From positions 5,952,001-6,016,000 of the forward strand of contig NZ_CP061913.1 of the NCBI RefSeq assembly GCF_019904175.1: a stretch of 64,000 nucleotides of DNA, given 5' to 3'. The notes below the pieces were generated by a model that ran no database searches, was not told the origin of the DNA, and was given only the letters and a program-made list of their open reading frames with translations. The position numbers and the translations under genes were made by a program. Positions 31,930 to 40,641 of this stretch are shown one piece after another (position 1 is the first letter of the stretch; the number at the start of each line of letters is the position of its first letter). The DNA is from Dactylosporangium vinaceum. Its GTDB lineage: Bacteria; Actinomycetota; Actinomycetes; Mycobacteriales; Micromonosporaceae.

Positions 31930-34035
31930 CTACTTCCAGGTGGCGTTCACCGTCTGCGCCGCCGTCCCCGTGCTCAGGGTCCGGTTGGCGCCGCTCTCCC
32001 AGGTGACCGAGCCGTCCGCGTTCTTCTTGATGAACTTGTACTCCACCGCCGTGTTCGCCGGCAGGGACACCGTCGCCGACCAGATGGGGTAGCCCGCCGG
32101 CGACAGCGCGATTGCACCGGCCGTGTTCCAGCTGCCCAGGGCCGGGATCGACCCGACCACGAACACGTTCTGGCCGACCGTCGTCGTCACGTTCGCGTTG
32201 AACGTCACCGCCGGGCTGGTCGTCGTCGAGCCGTTCCACGTCGTGCTGATGGCGCCGGTACCCGTGGAAGGCACCGTGTAGGTGTGGTTGCCGCCCGGCT
32301 CCCAGGTCACGGCCCCGCTGCTGGTCCTGGTGATGAACTTGTACTCGATCGCCGTGCCCGCCGGCAGCGTCACCGTCTTCGTCCAGGTGGAGCCGCTCGC
32401 GGTCATCGGGATCGCGCTCGCCGGGTCCCAGGAGCCGAGCTGGCTGACCGAGCCGACGAGGTACACCGGGTTGCCGGTCGGCGCGCCGGAGACGGTGAAC
32501 GAGACGCCGCTCGCCGTGCCGGTCGGCGTGACCGTCGGCGTGGCCGTGGCGCCGCCGGTGACCCGGGCGCCGGCGTGGATGGCGACCGCGTCCTTGGCCG
32601 CGACCCCGACCGTGGCCTGGCCGCTGCCGTTGACCGTGACCGTCGGGCCGGAGCAGGTCGAGTTGGTGGCGTTGAAGTCGCCGTGGATGACGTCGCAGTA
32701 GACGCCGGCCGCCAGCCCGGTGCTGAACGTGCGCGCGCCGACAGCGCCGCTGCCGTTGTTGATGGAGATCCAGCCGTTGGCGCCGCGGGAGAAGGCGATC
32801 GCGTTCGCGCCGTCCGACCACCAGTTGCCGACTGTCGTGTCGGCCCGGGTCGCGTTGTGGAAGCCGACCATGTTCTTGACGGCCCGCTGCCGGTGCTGGC
32901 ACTGCCAGCCGCTGCCGCACGTGACGGCGGTGACGTACCCGTTGGCGTCGGCGGGCGGGGAGGCGTCGTTGTTGGAGAAGGTGAACGAGCTCATGACGTT
33001 CGGGGTGCCGAAGTTCCAGGCCAGCATGAACACGTTGGCCAGGGTGTCGGTGGCGCCGTTCTTGTAGCTCAGGGTCGAGCCGTTGCGCTCGGTGTCGTGG
33101 TTGGACACGAACGCCGTGGACTTGTTGCTCGGCTCCAGGCCCCAGCTCGGGCCGAACGTCTGCAGGTTGGCGATGCTGCCGTTGAACTGGTTCTTCAGGT
33201 TGGTGGCGTAGTTGAACTCCAGGACGCCGCCGATGCCCTCGTAGGCGGCGGGGGCCAGGCTGCCGGAGCCGCCGGGCATGACCTCCTGGGCGATGTACAC
33301 GCTCTGGTTGGACAGCTTGGCCTTGATGGCGCTCAGGTCGGCCGGGGGGATGTGCTTGGCCGCGTCGACCCGGAAGCCGTCCACGCCGACCGAGATGAGG
33401 TCGTTGAGGTACCCGGCGATCTTCGTGCGCACGTAGTCGGTGCCGGTCTTCAGGTCGGACAGGCCGACCAGCTGGCAGTTCCAGACCTCGGCGGAGTTGT
33501 TGTAGTCGTGGATCTGGTTGTCCGACTGGGGGCAGTCGGCCGGGTAGAAGTGGAAGTCCGAGGAGCTGTAGCCGGCGCTCGGGTAGCTGTAGGTGTTCGT
33601 GAAGCTCGCGCCGCCGTAGGCGGTGGTGCTCGACTGGTTGGCCCCTGTCATGTGGTTGATGACCGTGTCGACGTAGACCTTCACCCCGGCCGCGTGGCAG
33701 GTGCTCACCATGCTCTGGAACTGGGCCCGGGTGCCCATCCGGCTGTTGAGGTCGTAGGCGGCGGGCTGGTAGATGTCCCACCACGGGTGCCCGGCGACGC
33801 TGATGGAGTCCTCCGGCGGGGCCACCTGCACCGCGCCGTAACCGGCCGGTCCGAGGGTGCTCGTGCACTCGCTCGCCACCGACGTCCAGGGCCACAGCCA
33901 CAGGTTCGCGATGACGTCGTTGGTGCCGGCGGCCGCCTCGGCCTGGCGGTCGCCGATCAGCAGCGGCACGCTCAGCGCCGCGGTCAGCAGCAGGCCGCCG
34001 GCGGCGGCCAGGGTTCTCTTGAGGGATACGCGCAC
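31930..34035 (-). CDS. Secreted alpha-amylase, GH13 with two C-terminal CBM20 domains
   Basis: 701 residues. A signal peptide (1 to about 36, ending RQAEAAA) directs export. The GH13 catalytic barrel (about 38-480) has the nucleophile Asp224 (GVDGFRVDAAKH), acid/base Glu251 (YIAQEV) and transition-state Asp314 (SNHDTERN), plus region I DTVINH. Two starch-binding CBM20 domains follow (about 511-600 and 609-701), each with the LGSW and EYKFI motifs; a single CBM20 is more usual in related actinomycete amylases. The GTG at 34035 is preceded by GGAGG at 5 bases. The enzyme cuts starch outside the cell to feed the adjacent maltodextrin importer. Upstream TTGACA and CTTGCAAG elements suggest MalR-type control. 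Confidence 0.93.
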   Translation of the reverse strand: MRVSLKRTLAAAGGLLLTAALSVPLLIGDRQAEAAAGTNDVIANLWLWPWTSVASECTSTLGPAGYGAVQVAPPEDSISVAGHPWWDIYQPAAYDLNSRMGTRAQFQSMVSTCHAAGVKVYVDTVINHMTGANQSSTTAYGGASFTNTYSYPSAGYSSSDFHFYPADCPQSDNQIHDYNNSAEVWNCQLVGLSDLKTGTDYVRTKIAGYLNDLISVGVDGFRVDAAKHIPPADLSAIKAKLSNQSVYIAQEVMPGGSGSLAPAAYEGIGGVLEFNYATNLKNQFNGSIANLQTFGPSWGLEPSNKSTAFVSNHDTERNGSTLSYKNGATDTLANVFMLAWNFGTPNVMSSFTFSNNDASPPADANGYVTAVTCGSGWQCQHRQRAVKNMVGFHNATRADTTVGNWWSDGANAIAFSRGANGWISINNGSGAVGARTFSTGLAAGVYCDVIHGDFNATNSTCSGPTVTVNGSGQATVGVAAKDAVAIHAGARVTGGATATPTVTPTGTASGVSFTVSGAPTGNPVYLVGSVSQLGSWDPASAIPMTASGSTWTKTVTLPAGTAIEYKFITRTSSGAVTWEPGGNHTYTVPSTGTGAISTTWNGSTTTSPAVTFNANVTTTVGQNVFVVGSIPALGSWNTAGAIALSPAGYPIWSATVSLPANTAVEYKFIKKNADGSVTWESGANRTLSTGTAAQTVNATWK

Positions 34036-34137
34036 GAGTGCCTCCGGAATGGCGGTAGCGGAGTCAGGGGTGTTTCGCTGACGATCCCGTGGCGGCGGGA
34101 TCGATTGACGCTGAGCTTCGGCCTCGTTGAAACCGTC

Positions 34138-34155
34138 TGTCAAGGACCTTGCAAG
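34138..34155 (-). promoter_or_regulatory. Putative MalR-type operator and -35 of the amylase gene
   Basis: CTTGCAAG (34148-34155), an 8-base palindrome, overlaps the 11-base palindrome CAAGGACCTTG (34141-34151). A minus-strand TTGACA (34143-34138) lies directly downstream and could be the -35; no convincing -10 was found at the right distance. Similar CTTGCAA elements recur at the glucosidase end, inside the glucosidase gene and before the binding-protein gene. Confidence 0.5.
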
Positions 34156-34202
34156 AATTGCCCGCCGGTACTTCCGGCAAGGCCCTCGAGCAGCAGAAAC
34201 GA

Positions 34203-35762
34203 TTAGGAAGACTTGTTACTTCTTGCAAAGATCCACACTGCGGTATCGGCCGGAAGGGCATCGCCGTCGATGGGCCGGCTCGCCAGCGCGATGTCGCCGG
34301 CGGGCCGCGGGACGGCCGCGCCGGAGAGGTTCACGACGCAGCGGAACCCGTCGCGGGTGAAGTCCAGCACGCCCGGCGCGGACTCCTGCCACCGCAGCGG
34401 CCCGCGCAGGTCCCGGCGCAGGCGCAGCGCCCGGTGGTAGAGCTCCAATGTGGACGCCGGGTCCCCGGCCTGGGCGTCGGCGGCGAGCGCGGCCCAGTCC
34501 GGCTGGGGCAGCCACGCCGCCCCGGTCGCCGAGAACCCGTACGCGGGCGCGTCCGCCGCCCACGGCAGCGGCACCCGGCAGCCGTCCCGGCCGGGGTCGG
34601 TGCCGCCCGAGCGGCGCCACACCGGGTCCTGGCGCGCGTCCGCCGGCAGGTCGAGGACCTCGGGCAGGCCGAGCTCGTCGCCCTGGTACACGTACGCCGA
34701 GCCGGGCAGCGCCAGCATCAGCAGCGCGGCCGCGCCGGCCCGCGCCGGGGAGCCGAGGCGGGTCACGTGGCGGCGCACGTCGTGGTTGGACAGCACCCAC
34801 GTCGTCGGCGCACCGACGGACTCGGCGGCGTGCAGGCAGGAGTCGATGCTCGCCCGCACCGCGGCCGGGTCGGCCCAGTCCGCCTGGAGGAACTCGAAGT
34901 TGAACGCCTGGTGCAGCTCGTCGGGCGCGGTGTAGCGGGCGAGGCGCTGCGGCGTTGACGCCCACGCCTCCGCGACGGCCATGCGCTGTCCCGGGTAGGA
35001 GTCCAGGATCTTGCGCCAGGCCCTGTGGATCTCGTGCACGCCGTCCTGGTCGAAGTACGGCAGCACCCGCCGCCCCAGCAGCCCGATCTGCCCGGTCAGG
35101 CCGGCCGCCGGGTAGCCGGCCGCCTTCACCATCCCGTGGGCCACGTCGACCCGGAACCCGTCGACGCCGCGGTCGAGCCAGAACCGCAGCACGCCCTCGA
35201 ACTCGACCCGGACGTCCGGGTTGTCCCAGTTGAGGTCCGGCTGGGCGGGGTCGAACAGGTGCAGGTACCACTCGCCGTCGCCGGTCTGCGTCCACGCGGG
35301 CCCGCCGAACACCGACTCCCAGTCGTTCGGCGGACGGCCGTCGGCGGTCGGCGGGTGGAAGTGGTACCGGGCCCGGGCCGAAGATCCTGAAGCTTCTTGC
35401 AAGGCTTGCCGAAACCATGCGTGCTCGCTCGACGTGTGGTTGGGGACCACGTCGATGATCACCCGCAGGCCGAGGGCGTGCGCGGCGGCGAGCATCGCGT
35501 CGAAGTCGGCCAGGGTGCCGAACGCGGGGTCGACGTCGCGGTAGTCGGCGACGTCGTAGCCGCCGTCGACCATGGGGGAGCGGAAGAACGGCGTCAGCCA
35601 GAGCGCGTCGACGCCCAGGTCGCGCAGGTAGGGCAGGCGCTCGTGCAGGCCGATGAGGTCGCCGACGCCGTCGCCGTTGCCGTCGGCGAAGCTGCGCACG
35701 TACACCTCGTAGATGACGGCGGTGCGCCACCATTCGCCCGGTGTATCGGAAATATCCGGCAT
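34203..35762 (-). CDS. Alpha-glucosidase, GH13 (intracellular oligosaccharide hydrolase)
   Basis: 519 residues without a signal peptide. GH13 motifs are intact: DVVPNHTSSEHAWF (region I), GFRVDVAHGM (nucleophile Asp), VAEAWAS (acid/base Glu) and LSNHDVRRH (third Asp). The N-terminus AVIYEVYVRSFADGNGDGVGDL is typical of GH13 alpha-glucosidases of the 23/30 subfamilies. It probably releases glucose from imported maltose and maltodextrins. I chose the ATG at 35762, with GGAAAGGA 6 bases upstream; an ATG at 35783 is also in frame. Near residues 123-139 the codons shift to low-GC choices (TTG, TTT, CAA, GAA, TCA, TCT) and embed a CTTGCAAG element. Confidence 0.9.
   Translation of the reverse strand: MPDISDTPGEWWRTAVIYEVYVRSFADGNGDGVGDLIGLHERLPYLRDLGVDALWLTPFFRSPMVDGGYDVADYRDVDPAFGTLADFDAMLAAAHALGLRVIIDVVPNHTSSEHAWFRQALQEASGSSARARYHFHPPTADGRPPNDWESVFGGPAWTQTGDGEWYLHLFDPAQPDLNWDNPDVRVEFEGVLRFWLDRGVDGFRVDVAHGMVKAAGYPAAGLTGQIGLLGRRVLPYFDQDGVHEIHRAWRKILDSYPGQRMAVAEAWASTPQRLARYTAPDELHQAFNFEFLQADWADPAAVRASIDSCLHAAESVGAPTTWVLSNHDVRRHVTRLGSPARAGAAALLMLALPGSAYVYQGDELGLPEVLDLPADARQDPVWRRSGGTDPGRDGCRVPLPWAADAPAYGFSATGAAWLPQPDWAALAADAQAGDPASTLELYHRALRLRRDLRGPLRWQESAPGVLDFTRDGFRCVVNLSGAAVPRPAGDIALASRPIDGDALPADTAVWIFARSNKSS
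34222..34230. promoter_or_regulatory. CTTGCAAAG element at the 3' end of the glucosidase gene
   Basis: A copy of the recurring CTTGCAA motif lies within the last codons of the glucosidase gene, 70 bases from the amylase-side copy. It could be part of an operator array or simply coding sequence (FARSN). Weak evidence by itself. Confidence 0.3.
35396..35403. promoter_or_regulatory. CTTGCAAG palindrome inside the glucosidase gene
   Basis: A perfect CTTGCAAG palindrome lies in the coding region, in a patch (about 35388-35415) with codons much lower in G/C than the rest of the gene. It may be an internal operator; coding constraint alone does not require these codons. Confidence 0.35.
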
Positions 35763-35900
35763 CGTGGTCCTTTCCAGGGGCATGGAGAACGTCCCCCGCG
35801 CTGGGGCGGCGCGGGGGAGATGGGCGCGGCCCGCCGGCCGCGATCGGGCGGGGTCGGTGCGGTACCCCCGCCGAGGTTCGACGCCGGAGCCGGGCCGGGC

Positions 35901-36914
35901 TCAGCGGCGGGCGATGCCCGTCGAGTTGCGCACGACCAGCTCGGGCGGGAAGAGGAACTCCGAGTGCGGCGACGGCTGGCCGTTGATGGCGTCGATCAGC
36001 GACTGGGCCGCGGCGTTCGACATCTGCAGGACCGGCTGGCGCAGGGTGGTCAGGGGTGGGTCGGTGAAGGCGATGAGCGGCGAGTCGTCGTAGCCGACCA
36101 CCGACACGTCGCCGGGCACGGTGAGCCCCCGGGAGCGGGCGGCCCGGATCGCGCCGAGCGCCATCAGGTCGGAGCCGCAGACGATCCCGGTCACGCCCCG
36201 CTCGAGCAGGCGCCCGGTCGCGGCCGCGCCGCCCTCGACGCCGAACAGCGAGAGCTCGATGTCGGCGGGGAGGCCGTGGCGGGCCATCGCGTCGCGGTAC
36301 CCCTCGATCTTGCGCTGCACCGGCGTGAAGCGCTCGGGGCCGGAGATGAAGCCGATGCGGGAGTGGCCGAGCGAGGCGAGGTGGTCGACCGCGAGCTCGC
36401 TGGCCCGGGCGTCGTCGCAGGAGATGCACGGCGCCTGCAGGCCCGGGACCAGGCCGGTGACCATGACGATCGGCAGCGGCCGGTCGATGAGCTTGCGGTA
36501 GCGGTCGTGGTCGGCGGTCGTGTCGGCGTGCAGGCCGGACACGAAGATGATGCCGGCGACCGCGCGGTCGAGCAGCATCTCGATGTACTCGTCCTCGGTC
36601 ACGCCGCCGGGAGTCTGCGTGCACAGCACCGGGGTGTACCCGTGCCGGGACAGCGCCGACTCGATGACCTGCGCGAACAGCGGGAAGATCGGGTTCTCCA
36701 GCTCCGGCGTCACCAGGCCGACGAGGCCGGCGCTGCGCTTGCGGAGCCGTTCGGGTCGCTCGTAACCGAGCACGTCGAGCGCGGTGAGCACGGCGTGTCG
36801 GGTGTCGGCGCTGACCCCGGGCCGGTCGTTGAGCACCCGCGAGACGGTGGCCTCGCTGACGTCCGCCTGCTTGGCGATGTCGGCGAGGCGAGCTCGTGGA
36901 GCGTCCATGGCCAT
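35901..36914 (-). CDS. LacI-family transcriptional repressor of the maltose locus
   Basis: 337 residues. The N-terminal LacI helix-turn-helix and hinge are clear: LADIAKQADVSEATVSRVLNDRPGVSADTRHAVLTALDVLGY. The C-terminal periplasmic-binding-like domain (about 63-335) has SAGLVGLVTPELENP, GIIFVSGL, IGFISGPERF, DLMALGAIRAARSRGLTVPGDVSVVGYDDSP and LTTLRQP. Position between the glucosidase and the divergent malE-type gene makes it the expected MalR: it would repress until maltose or a maltodextrin binds. The ATG at 36914 lies exactly 6 bases after a TACTCT -10 box and has no ribosome binding site, so it is probably leaderless. Confidence 0.9.
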   Translation of the reverse strand: MAMDAPRARLADIAKQADVSEATVSRVLNDRPGVSADTRHAVLTALDVLGYERPERLRKRSAGLVGLVTPELENPIFPLFAQVIESALSRHGYTPVLCTQTPGGVTEDEYIEMLLDRAVAGIIFVSGLHADTTADHDRYRKLIDRPLPIVMVTGLVPGLQAPCISCDDARASELAVDHLASLGHSRIGFISGPERFTPVQRKIEGYRDAMARHGLPADIELSLFGVEGGAAATGRLLERGVTGIVCGSDLMALGAIRAARSRGLTVPGDVSVVGYDDSPLIAFTDPPLTTLRQPVLQMSNAAAQSLIDAINGQPSPHSEFLFPPELVVRNSTGIARR

Positions 36915-36920
36915 GCGACG

Positions 36921-36926
36921 AGAGTA
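36921..36926 (-). promoter_or_regulatory. -10 box of the LacI-family repressor gene
   Basis: TACTCT on the minus strand ends 6 bases before the ATG at 36914. The best upstream match for a -35 (TTCAAT, 36949-36944) is weak. The promoter overlaps the region that serves the divergent binding-protein gene. Confidence 0.4.
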
Positions 36927-36965
36927 AGCGGCTCCCGGCCGAAATTGAAAGTCGCTTGGAAGGTC

Positions 36966-36994
36966 TTTCATTCCGTGCAAGTCCTTGCTACGGT
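36966..36994 (+). promoter_or_regulatory. Promoter of the maltose import operon with palindromic operator
   Basis: A weak -35 TTTCAT (36966-36971), a 17-base spacer and the -10 TACGGT (36989-36994). The 3' part of the spacer is the perfect palindrome GCAAG-TC-CTTGC (36977-36988), directly against the -10. A related CTTGCAAC occurs at 37021-37028, within the leader of about 70 bases. Repressor bound here would block the polymerase. Confidence 0.5.
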
Positions 36995-37020
36995 TCCGAG
37001 CCATCGGCGGATAGACACCC

Positions 37021-37028
37021 CTTGCAAC
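37021..37028 (+). promoter_or_regulatory. CTTGCAAC element in the leader of the maltose operon
   Basis: Resembles the other CTTGCAA-type elements of the locus and lies about 20 bases downstream of the predicted transcription start, a position suited to a secondary repressor site. It is not fully symmetric. Confidence 0.35.
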
Positions 37029-37070
37029 TCTCGCCGACCCACCCTTCCTTGCCTGACACCAGGAGTCTCG

Positions 37071-38312
37071 ATGCGCATACCCGTGCGCGCCGTCGGCGTG
37101 CTCGCCGTCGCCGCCTTAGCCCTGACCGCCTGCAGCGACAACACGAAGCCCGAGGCCGGCTCGACCGCACCCACCGCGACCCTGACCATCTGGGCCGACG
37201 ACCAGCGGGCCGCCGCGCTCAAGCCGTTCGCCACCCAGTTCGGCGCGGCCAACAAGGTCGACGTGCAGGTCCAGGCCGTCTCCAAGGACCTGCAGACCAA
37301 CTTCGTCACCGCCGCGCAGTCCGGCAAGGGCCCGGACATCGTCGTCGGCGCCCACGACTGGATCGGCAACCTGGTCCAGAACGGCACCATCGACCCGATC
37401 CAGCTCTCCGACTCGCAGAAGTCCGGCTTCGCCGAGGTCGCGATGAAGGCCGTGACCTTCAACGGCCAGGTCTACGGCGTCCCCTACGCGATCGAGAACC
37501 TGGCCCTGATCCGCAACACGGACCTGGCCCCGAACGCCCCGGCCACCATCGAGGACCTGGTCGCCGCGGGCAAGGCGCTCAAGGACGCCGGCAAGGTCAG
37601 CAACATCATGTCGCTGCAGGTGGGCCAGAACGGCGACGCCTACCACGTCTACCCGCTGTTCGCCTCGGCCGGCGGCTACCTGTTCGGCAAGAAGGCCAAC
37701 GGCGACTACGACCCGGCCGACCTCGGCGTCGGCAAGCCCGAGTCGATCGAGGCGTTCAAGAAGATCGCGGCGCTGGGCGAGAAGGGCTCCGGCGCGCTGA
37801 CCCGCTCGGTCAACAGCGACAACGCCATCCCGACCTTCACCGGTGGCAAGACCCCGTTCCTGATCTCCGGTCCGTGGGCCGTCGCCGACATCAAGAAGGC
37901 CGGCATCAAGTACGACATCACCCCGGTGCCCGCGTTCGCCGGCGGCAAGCCCGCGCAGCCGTTCGTCGGCGTGCAGGCGTTCTACGTGGCCAGCAAGGGC
38001 AAGAGCAAGGCCCTGGCCAACGAGTTCATCACGAACTACCTCACCAAGCCCGACCTGCAGGTGGCGCTGTACCAGGCCAACCCCCGCCCGCCGGCGCTGA
38101 GCGCGGCCCTGGACCAGGTCAAGGGCAGCGACGCCGACATCGAGAAGTGGCTGGCCGCGGGCAAGGGCGGCGCGGTGCTGCCGGCGATCCCGGCGATGGC
38201 CGCGGTCTGGGACCCGTTCGGCAAGGCCGAGTCGGCGATCGTCGGCGGGGCCGACGTGCCCTCGACGCTGACCGGCGCGGCCAAGACGATCAGCGACGCG
38301 ATCGCCAAGTAG
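37071..38312 (+). CDS. Maltose/maltodextrin-binding lipoprotein, MalE-type
   Basis: 413 residues. A signal peptide ends in the lipobox ALTAC (Cys21), so the mature protein is membrane-anchored outside. The solute-binding fold (about 40-413) contains TLTIWADDQRAAALKPF, GKGPDIVVGAHDWIGNLVQNG, VYGVPYAIENLALIRN and TPFLISGPWAVADIKKAG, closely following MalE. It captures maltose and maltodextrins for the permeases encoded downstream. The ATG at 37071 has an AGGAG ribosome binding site. The gene ends 2 bases before the malF-type permease gene and is the first of a four-gene operon. Confidence 0.92.
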   Translation: MRIPVRAVGVLAVAALALTACSDNTKPEAGSTAPTATLTIWADDQRAAALKPFATQFGAANKVDVQVQAVSKDLQTNFVTAAQSGKGPDIVVGAHDWIGNLVQNGTIDPIQLSDSQKSGFAEVAMKAVTFNGQVYGVPYAIENLALIRNTDLAPNAPATIEDLVAAGKALKDAGKVSNIMSLQVGQNGDAYHVYPLFASAGGYLFGKKANGDYDPADLGVGKPESIEAFKKIAALGEKGSGALTRSVNSDNAIPTFTGGKTPFLISGPWAVADIKKAGIKYDITPVPAFAGGKPAQPFVGVQAFYVASKGKSKALANEFITNYLTKPDLQVALYQANPRPPALSAALDQVKGSDADIEKWLAAGKGGAVLPAIPAMAAVWDPFGKAESAIVGGADVPSTLTGAAKTISDAIAK

Positions 38313-38314
38313 CC

Positions 38315-39799
38315 ATGAAGATTGCGGTCCTCGGCCTCGCCCTGGCGCTGGCGGTGTACGCCGCCTTCCCGCTGGCCGAGGCCCGTGCCTGGGGATGGCT
38401 CGCGGTGCTCGTCGTGGCGACAGCGTTGATCTTCGCGGTCTACCTGTCGAAGCGGGCCATCCCGGCGAAGTACCTCGTGCCCGGCGTGCTGTTCCTCCTG
38501 GCCTTCCAGGTCGTCCCGGTGCTGTACACCGTCGCCACCGCGTTCACCAACTACGGCGACGGGCACCGGGGCAGTCAGCAGGACGCCGTCCGGGCGATCG
38601 AGTCGGCCTCGGTGCAGCAGGTGCCCGGCTCCGTCGAGTATGCGCTGTCCGTGGCGCTCGACGACGGAGGGCTGAAGTTCCTGCTCGTCTCGCCCGACGG
38701 GAAGGCCTACGTCGGCGACGGCACGGGCCTCAGGGCCCTGGAGCGCGCCGACGTCTCCGGCGGCCGGGTGGTCGCGGCCGACGGCTACCAGCTGCTCGGT
38801 CTCGGCGAGGCCACCCAGCGCAACGACGAGATCCTCGCGTTCACGGTGCCGACCGCCGGCGGCGCCATCCGGGCGAGCGGCCTGACCCGGGCCTACACCG
38901 GCCAGGCCACCCGCTTCTACGACGCCGGCTGCGACTGCATCACCGACCGCGCCAGCGGCAAGCGGTGGGTCGCCGACGAGGAGACGGGCTCGTTCGTCGC
39001 CGCCGACGGCGAGCACCTCGCCCAGGGCTGGAAGGTGAACGTGGGCCTGGCCAACTTCACCCGGGTCCTGACCGACTCGCGCATCGCCGGGCCGTTCCTC
39101 AAGACGCTCGTGTGGAACCTGGCGTTCGCGGTCGGCTCGGTCCTGGTGACCTTCGCGCTCGGCCTGGCCTGCGCGCTGGCCCTCAACGCGAAGATGCGGG
39201 GCCGCAGCTGGTACCGCGTGCTGCTGGTGCTGCCCTACGCGATGCCCTCCTTCGCCATGCTCCTGGTCTGGCGGGACCTGTTCAACCAGGACTTCGGCCT
39301 CATCAACCGGATCACCGGCCTGCACGTCGACTGGTTCGGCAGCCCGTGGACGGCCAGGGCCGCGGTCATCCTGGTGCAGCTGTGGCTCGGCTATCCGTAC
39401 ATGTTCCTCGTCGCCACCGGCGCGCTGCAGGCGATCCCGCGGGAGATGCAGGAGGCGGCGTCGATCGACGGGGCCACGACCGTCCAGCGCTTCCGCCGGG
39501 TCACGCTGCCGCTGCTGCTCGTCGCGCTCACCCCGCTGCTGATCTCCTCGTTCGCGTTCAACTTCAACAACTTCAACGCCATCTACCTGACGACCGACGG
39601 CGCCCCGTTCGCGGCCGGCAACTCCAGCATCGGCGCGACCGACCTGCTCATCACCTACACCTACCGGCTGGCCTTCGGCGGCTCCGGTGCGCAGCTCGGG
39701 TTCGCCGCGGCCATCTCCGTGTACATCTTCGCCATCGTCGCGCTCATCTCGGTCGCCGGCTTCCGCCGCAGCCGCAAGCAGGAAGAGGTGTACTCATGA
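38315..39799 (+). CDS. Maltose ABC transporter permease, MalF-type with large P2-like loop
   Basis: 494 residues. Three N-terminal helices (about 3-20, 25-43, 53-75) are followed by a long extracytoplasmic loop (about 78-245), then the BPD_transp_1 domain (about 255-490) with the EAA motif QAIPREMQEAASIDGATTVQRFRRVTLP. The loop corresponds in place and size to the P2 domain of enterobacterial MalF, which contacts MalE. Most actinomycete MalF homologues I know are about 300 residues and lack it. The loop carries a Cys pair (GCDC) that could form a disulfide. It overlaps the malG-type gene by 4 bases (ATGA). Confidence 0.9.
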   Translation: MKIAVLGLALALAVYAAFPLAEARAWGWLAVLVVATALIFAVYLSKRAIPAKYLVPGVLFLLAFQVVPVLYTVATAFTNYGDGHRGSQQDAVRAIESASVQQVPGSVEYALSVALDDGGLKFLLVSPDGKAYVGDGTGLRALERADVSGGRVVAADGYQLLGLGEATQRNDEILAFTVPTAGGAIRASGLTRAYTGQATRFYDAGCDCITDRASGKRWVADEETGSFVAADGEHLAQGWKVNVGLANFTRVLTDSRIAGPFLKTLVWNLAFAVGSVLVTFALGLACALALNAKMRGRSWYRVLLVLPYAMPSFAMLLVWRDLFNQDFGLINRITGLHVDWFGSPWTARAAVILVQLWLGYPYMFLVATGALQAIPREMQEAASIDGATTVQRFRRVTLPLLLVALTPLLISSFAFNFNNFNAIYLTTDGAPFAAGNSSIGATDLLITYTYRLAFGGSGAQLGFAAAISVYIFAIVALISVAGFRRSRKQEEVYS

Positions 39800-40641
39800 C
39801 CTCCTGGGTCCGCCGCAGCGGCTGGCGGCACGCGGCGGGACTGCTCGCCGTGGCCTTCTCCCTGTTCCCGATCGTCTTCGTGGTCTCGGCCGCGCTCAAC
39901 CCCCTCGGCTCGCTGAGCTCCACCGAGCTCGTCCCGCGGGCCGCGGGGCTCGGCAACTTCGCCGACCTGTTCGCGAAGACCGCATTCGGGAACTGGTACC
40001 TCAACTCGATCCTCATCGCCGGGGTCGCCGCCGCGGCCGGGGTGTTCCTGTCGATCCTGTCCGCGTACGCGTTCTCCCGCATGCGGTTCAAGGGCCGCCG
40101 CACCGGGCTCGTCTCGCTGCTGCTCATCCAGATGTTCCCGCAGTTCCTGGCCGTCGTGACGATCTATCTGATCTTCGCCGCGGTCGGCGACTACTACCCC
40201 GCGATCGGGCTCGACCGGCCCTGGGGGCTGATGCTGCTGTACCTCGGCGGCGCCCTGGGGGTCAACACCTGGCTCATGAAGGGCTTCCTGGACACCGTGC
40301 CGAAGGAGCTCGACGAGTCGGCGGTCGTCGACGGTGCCACCCACGCCCAGATCTTCTTCAGGGTGACGCTGCCGCTCGTCACACCGATCCTGGCCGTGAC
40401 CGCGCTGCTGAGCTTCATCGGGACCATCAACGAGGTGCTCCTGGCCAACGTGTTCCTGCACAGCGACGACGAGAAGACCCTCGCCGTCGGCCTCTACGGC
40501 CTGGTCGCCGAGCAGCGCAACGCCAACTTCGGGATGTTCTGCGCGGGCTCGCTGCTCACGGCGGTGCCGACGGTCATCGTGTTCCAGGTGCTCCAGCGCT
40601 ACATCGTGTCCGGCCTCACCACCGGGGCGGTGAAGGGATGA
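39796..40641 (+). CDS. Maltose ABC transporter permease, MalG-type
   Basis: 281 residues, six membrane helices. The EAA loop for the ATPase is visible as KELDESAVVDGATHAQIFFRVTLPL, and the C-terminus RYIVSGLTTGAVKG is the classic MalG ending. It forms a heterodimeric channel with the MalF-type protein. No ATP-binding gene follows; in actinomycetes the shared MsiK ATPase normally serves such importers from elsewhere in the genome (established knowledge). It is coupled to both neighbours by 4-base overlaps. Confidence 0.93.
   Translation: MTSWVRRSGWRHAAGLLAVAFSLFPIVFVVSAALNPLGSLSSTELVPRAAGLGNFADLFAKTAFGNWYLNSILIAGVAAAAGVFLSILSAYAFSRMRFKGRRTGLVSLLLIQMFPQFLAVVTIYLIFAAVGDYYPAIGLDRPWGLMLLYLGGALGVNTWLMKGFLDTVPKELDESAVVDGATHAQIFFRVTLPLVTPILAVTALLSFIGTINEVLLANVFLHSDDEKTLAVGLYGLVAEQRNANFGMFCAGSLLTAVPTVIVFQVLQRYIVSGLTTGAVKG

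Noticed and set aside
31364..33901. Minus-strand frame of 845 codons within the amylase and MarR genes
   Set aside because: Repetitive Arg/Gly/His-rich translation in a shifted frame of the amylase; it crosses the MarR gene.
35397..38312. Plus-strand frame of 971 codons that ends in the MalE-type protein
   Set aside because: Only the part from 37071 is coding (signal peptide and AGGAG site there); the upstream 558 codons are antisense to the repressor and glucosidase genes.
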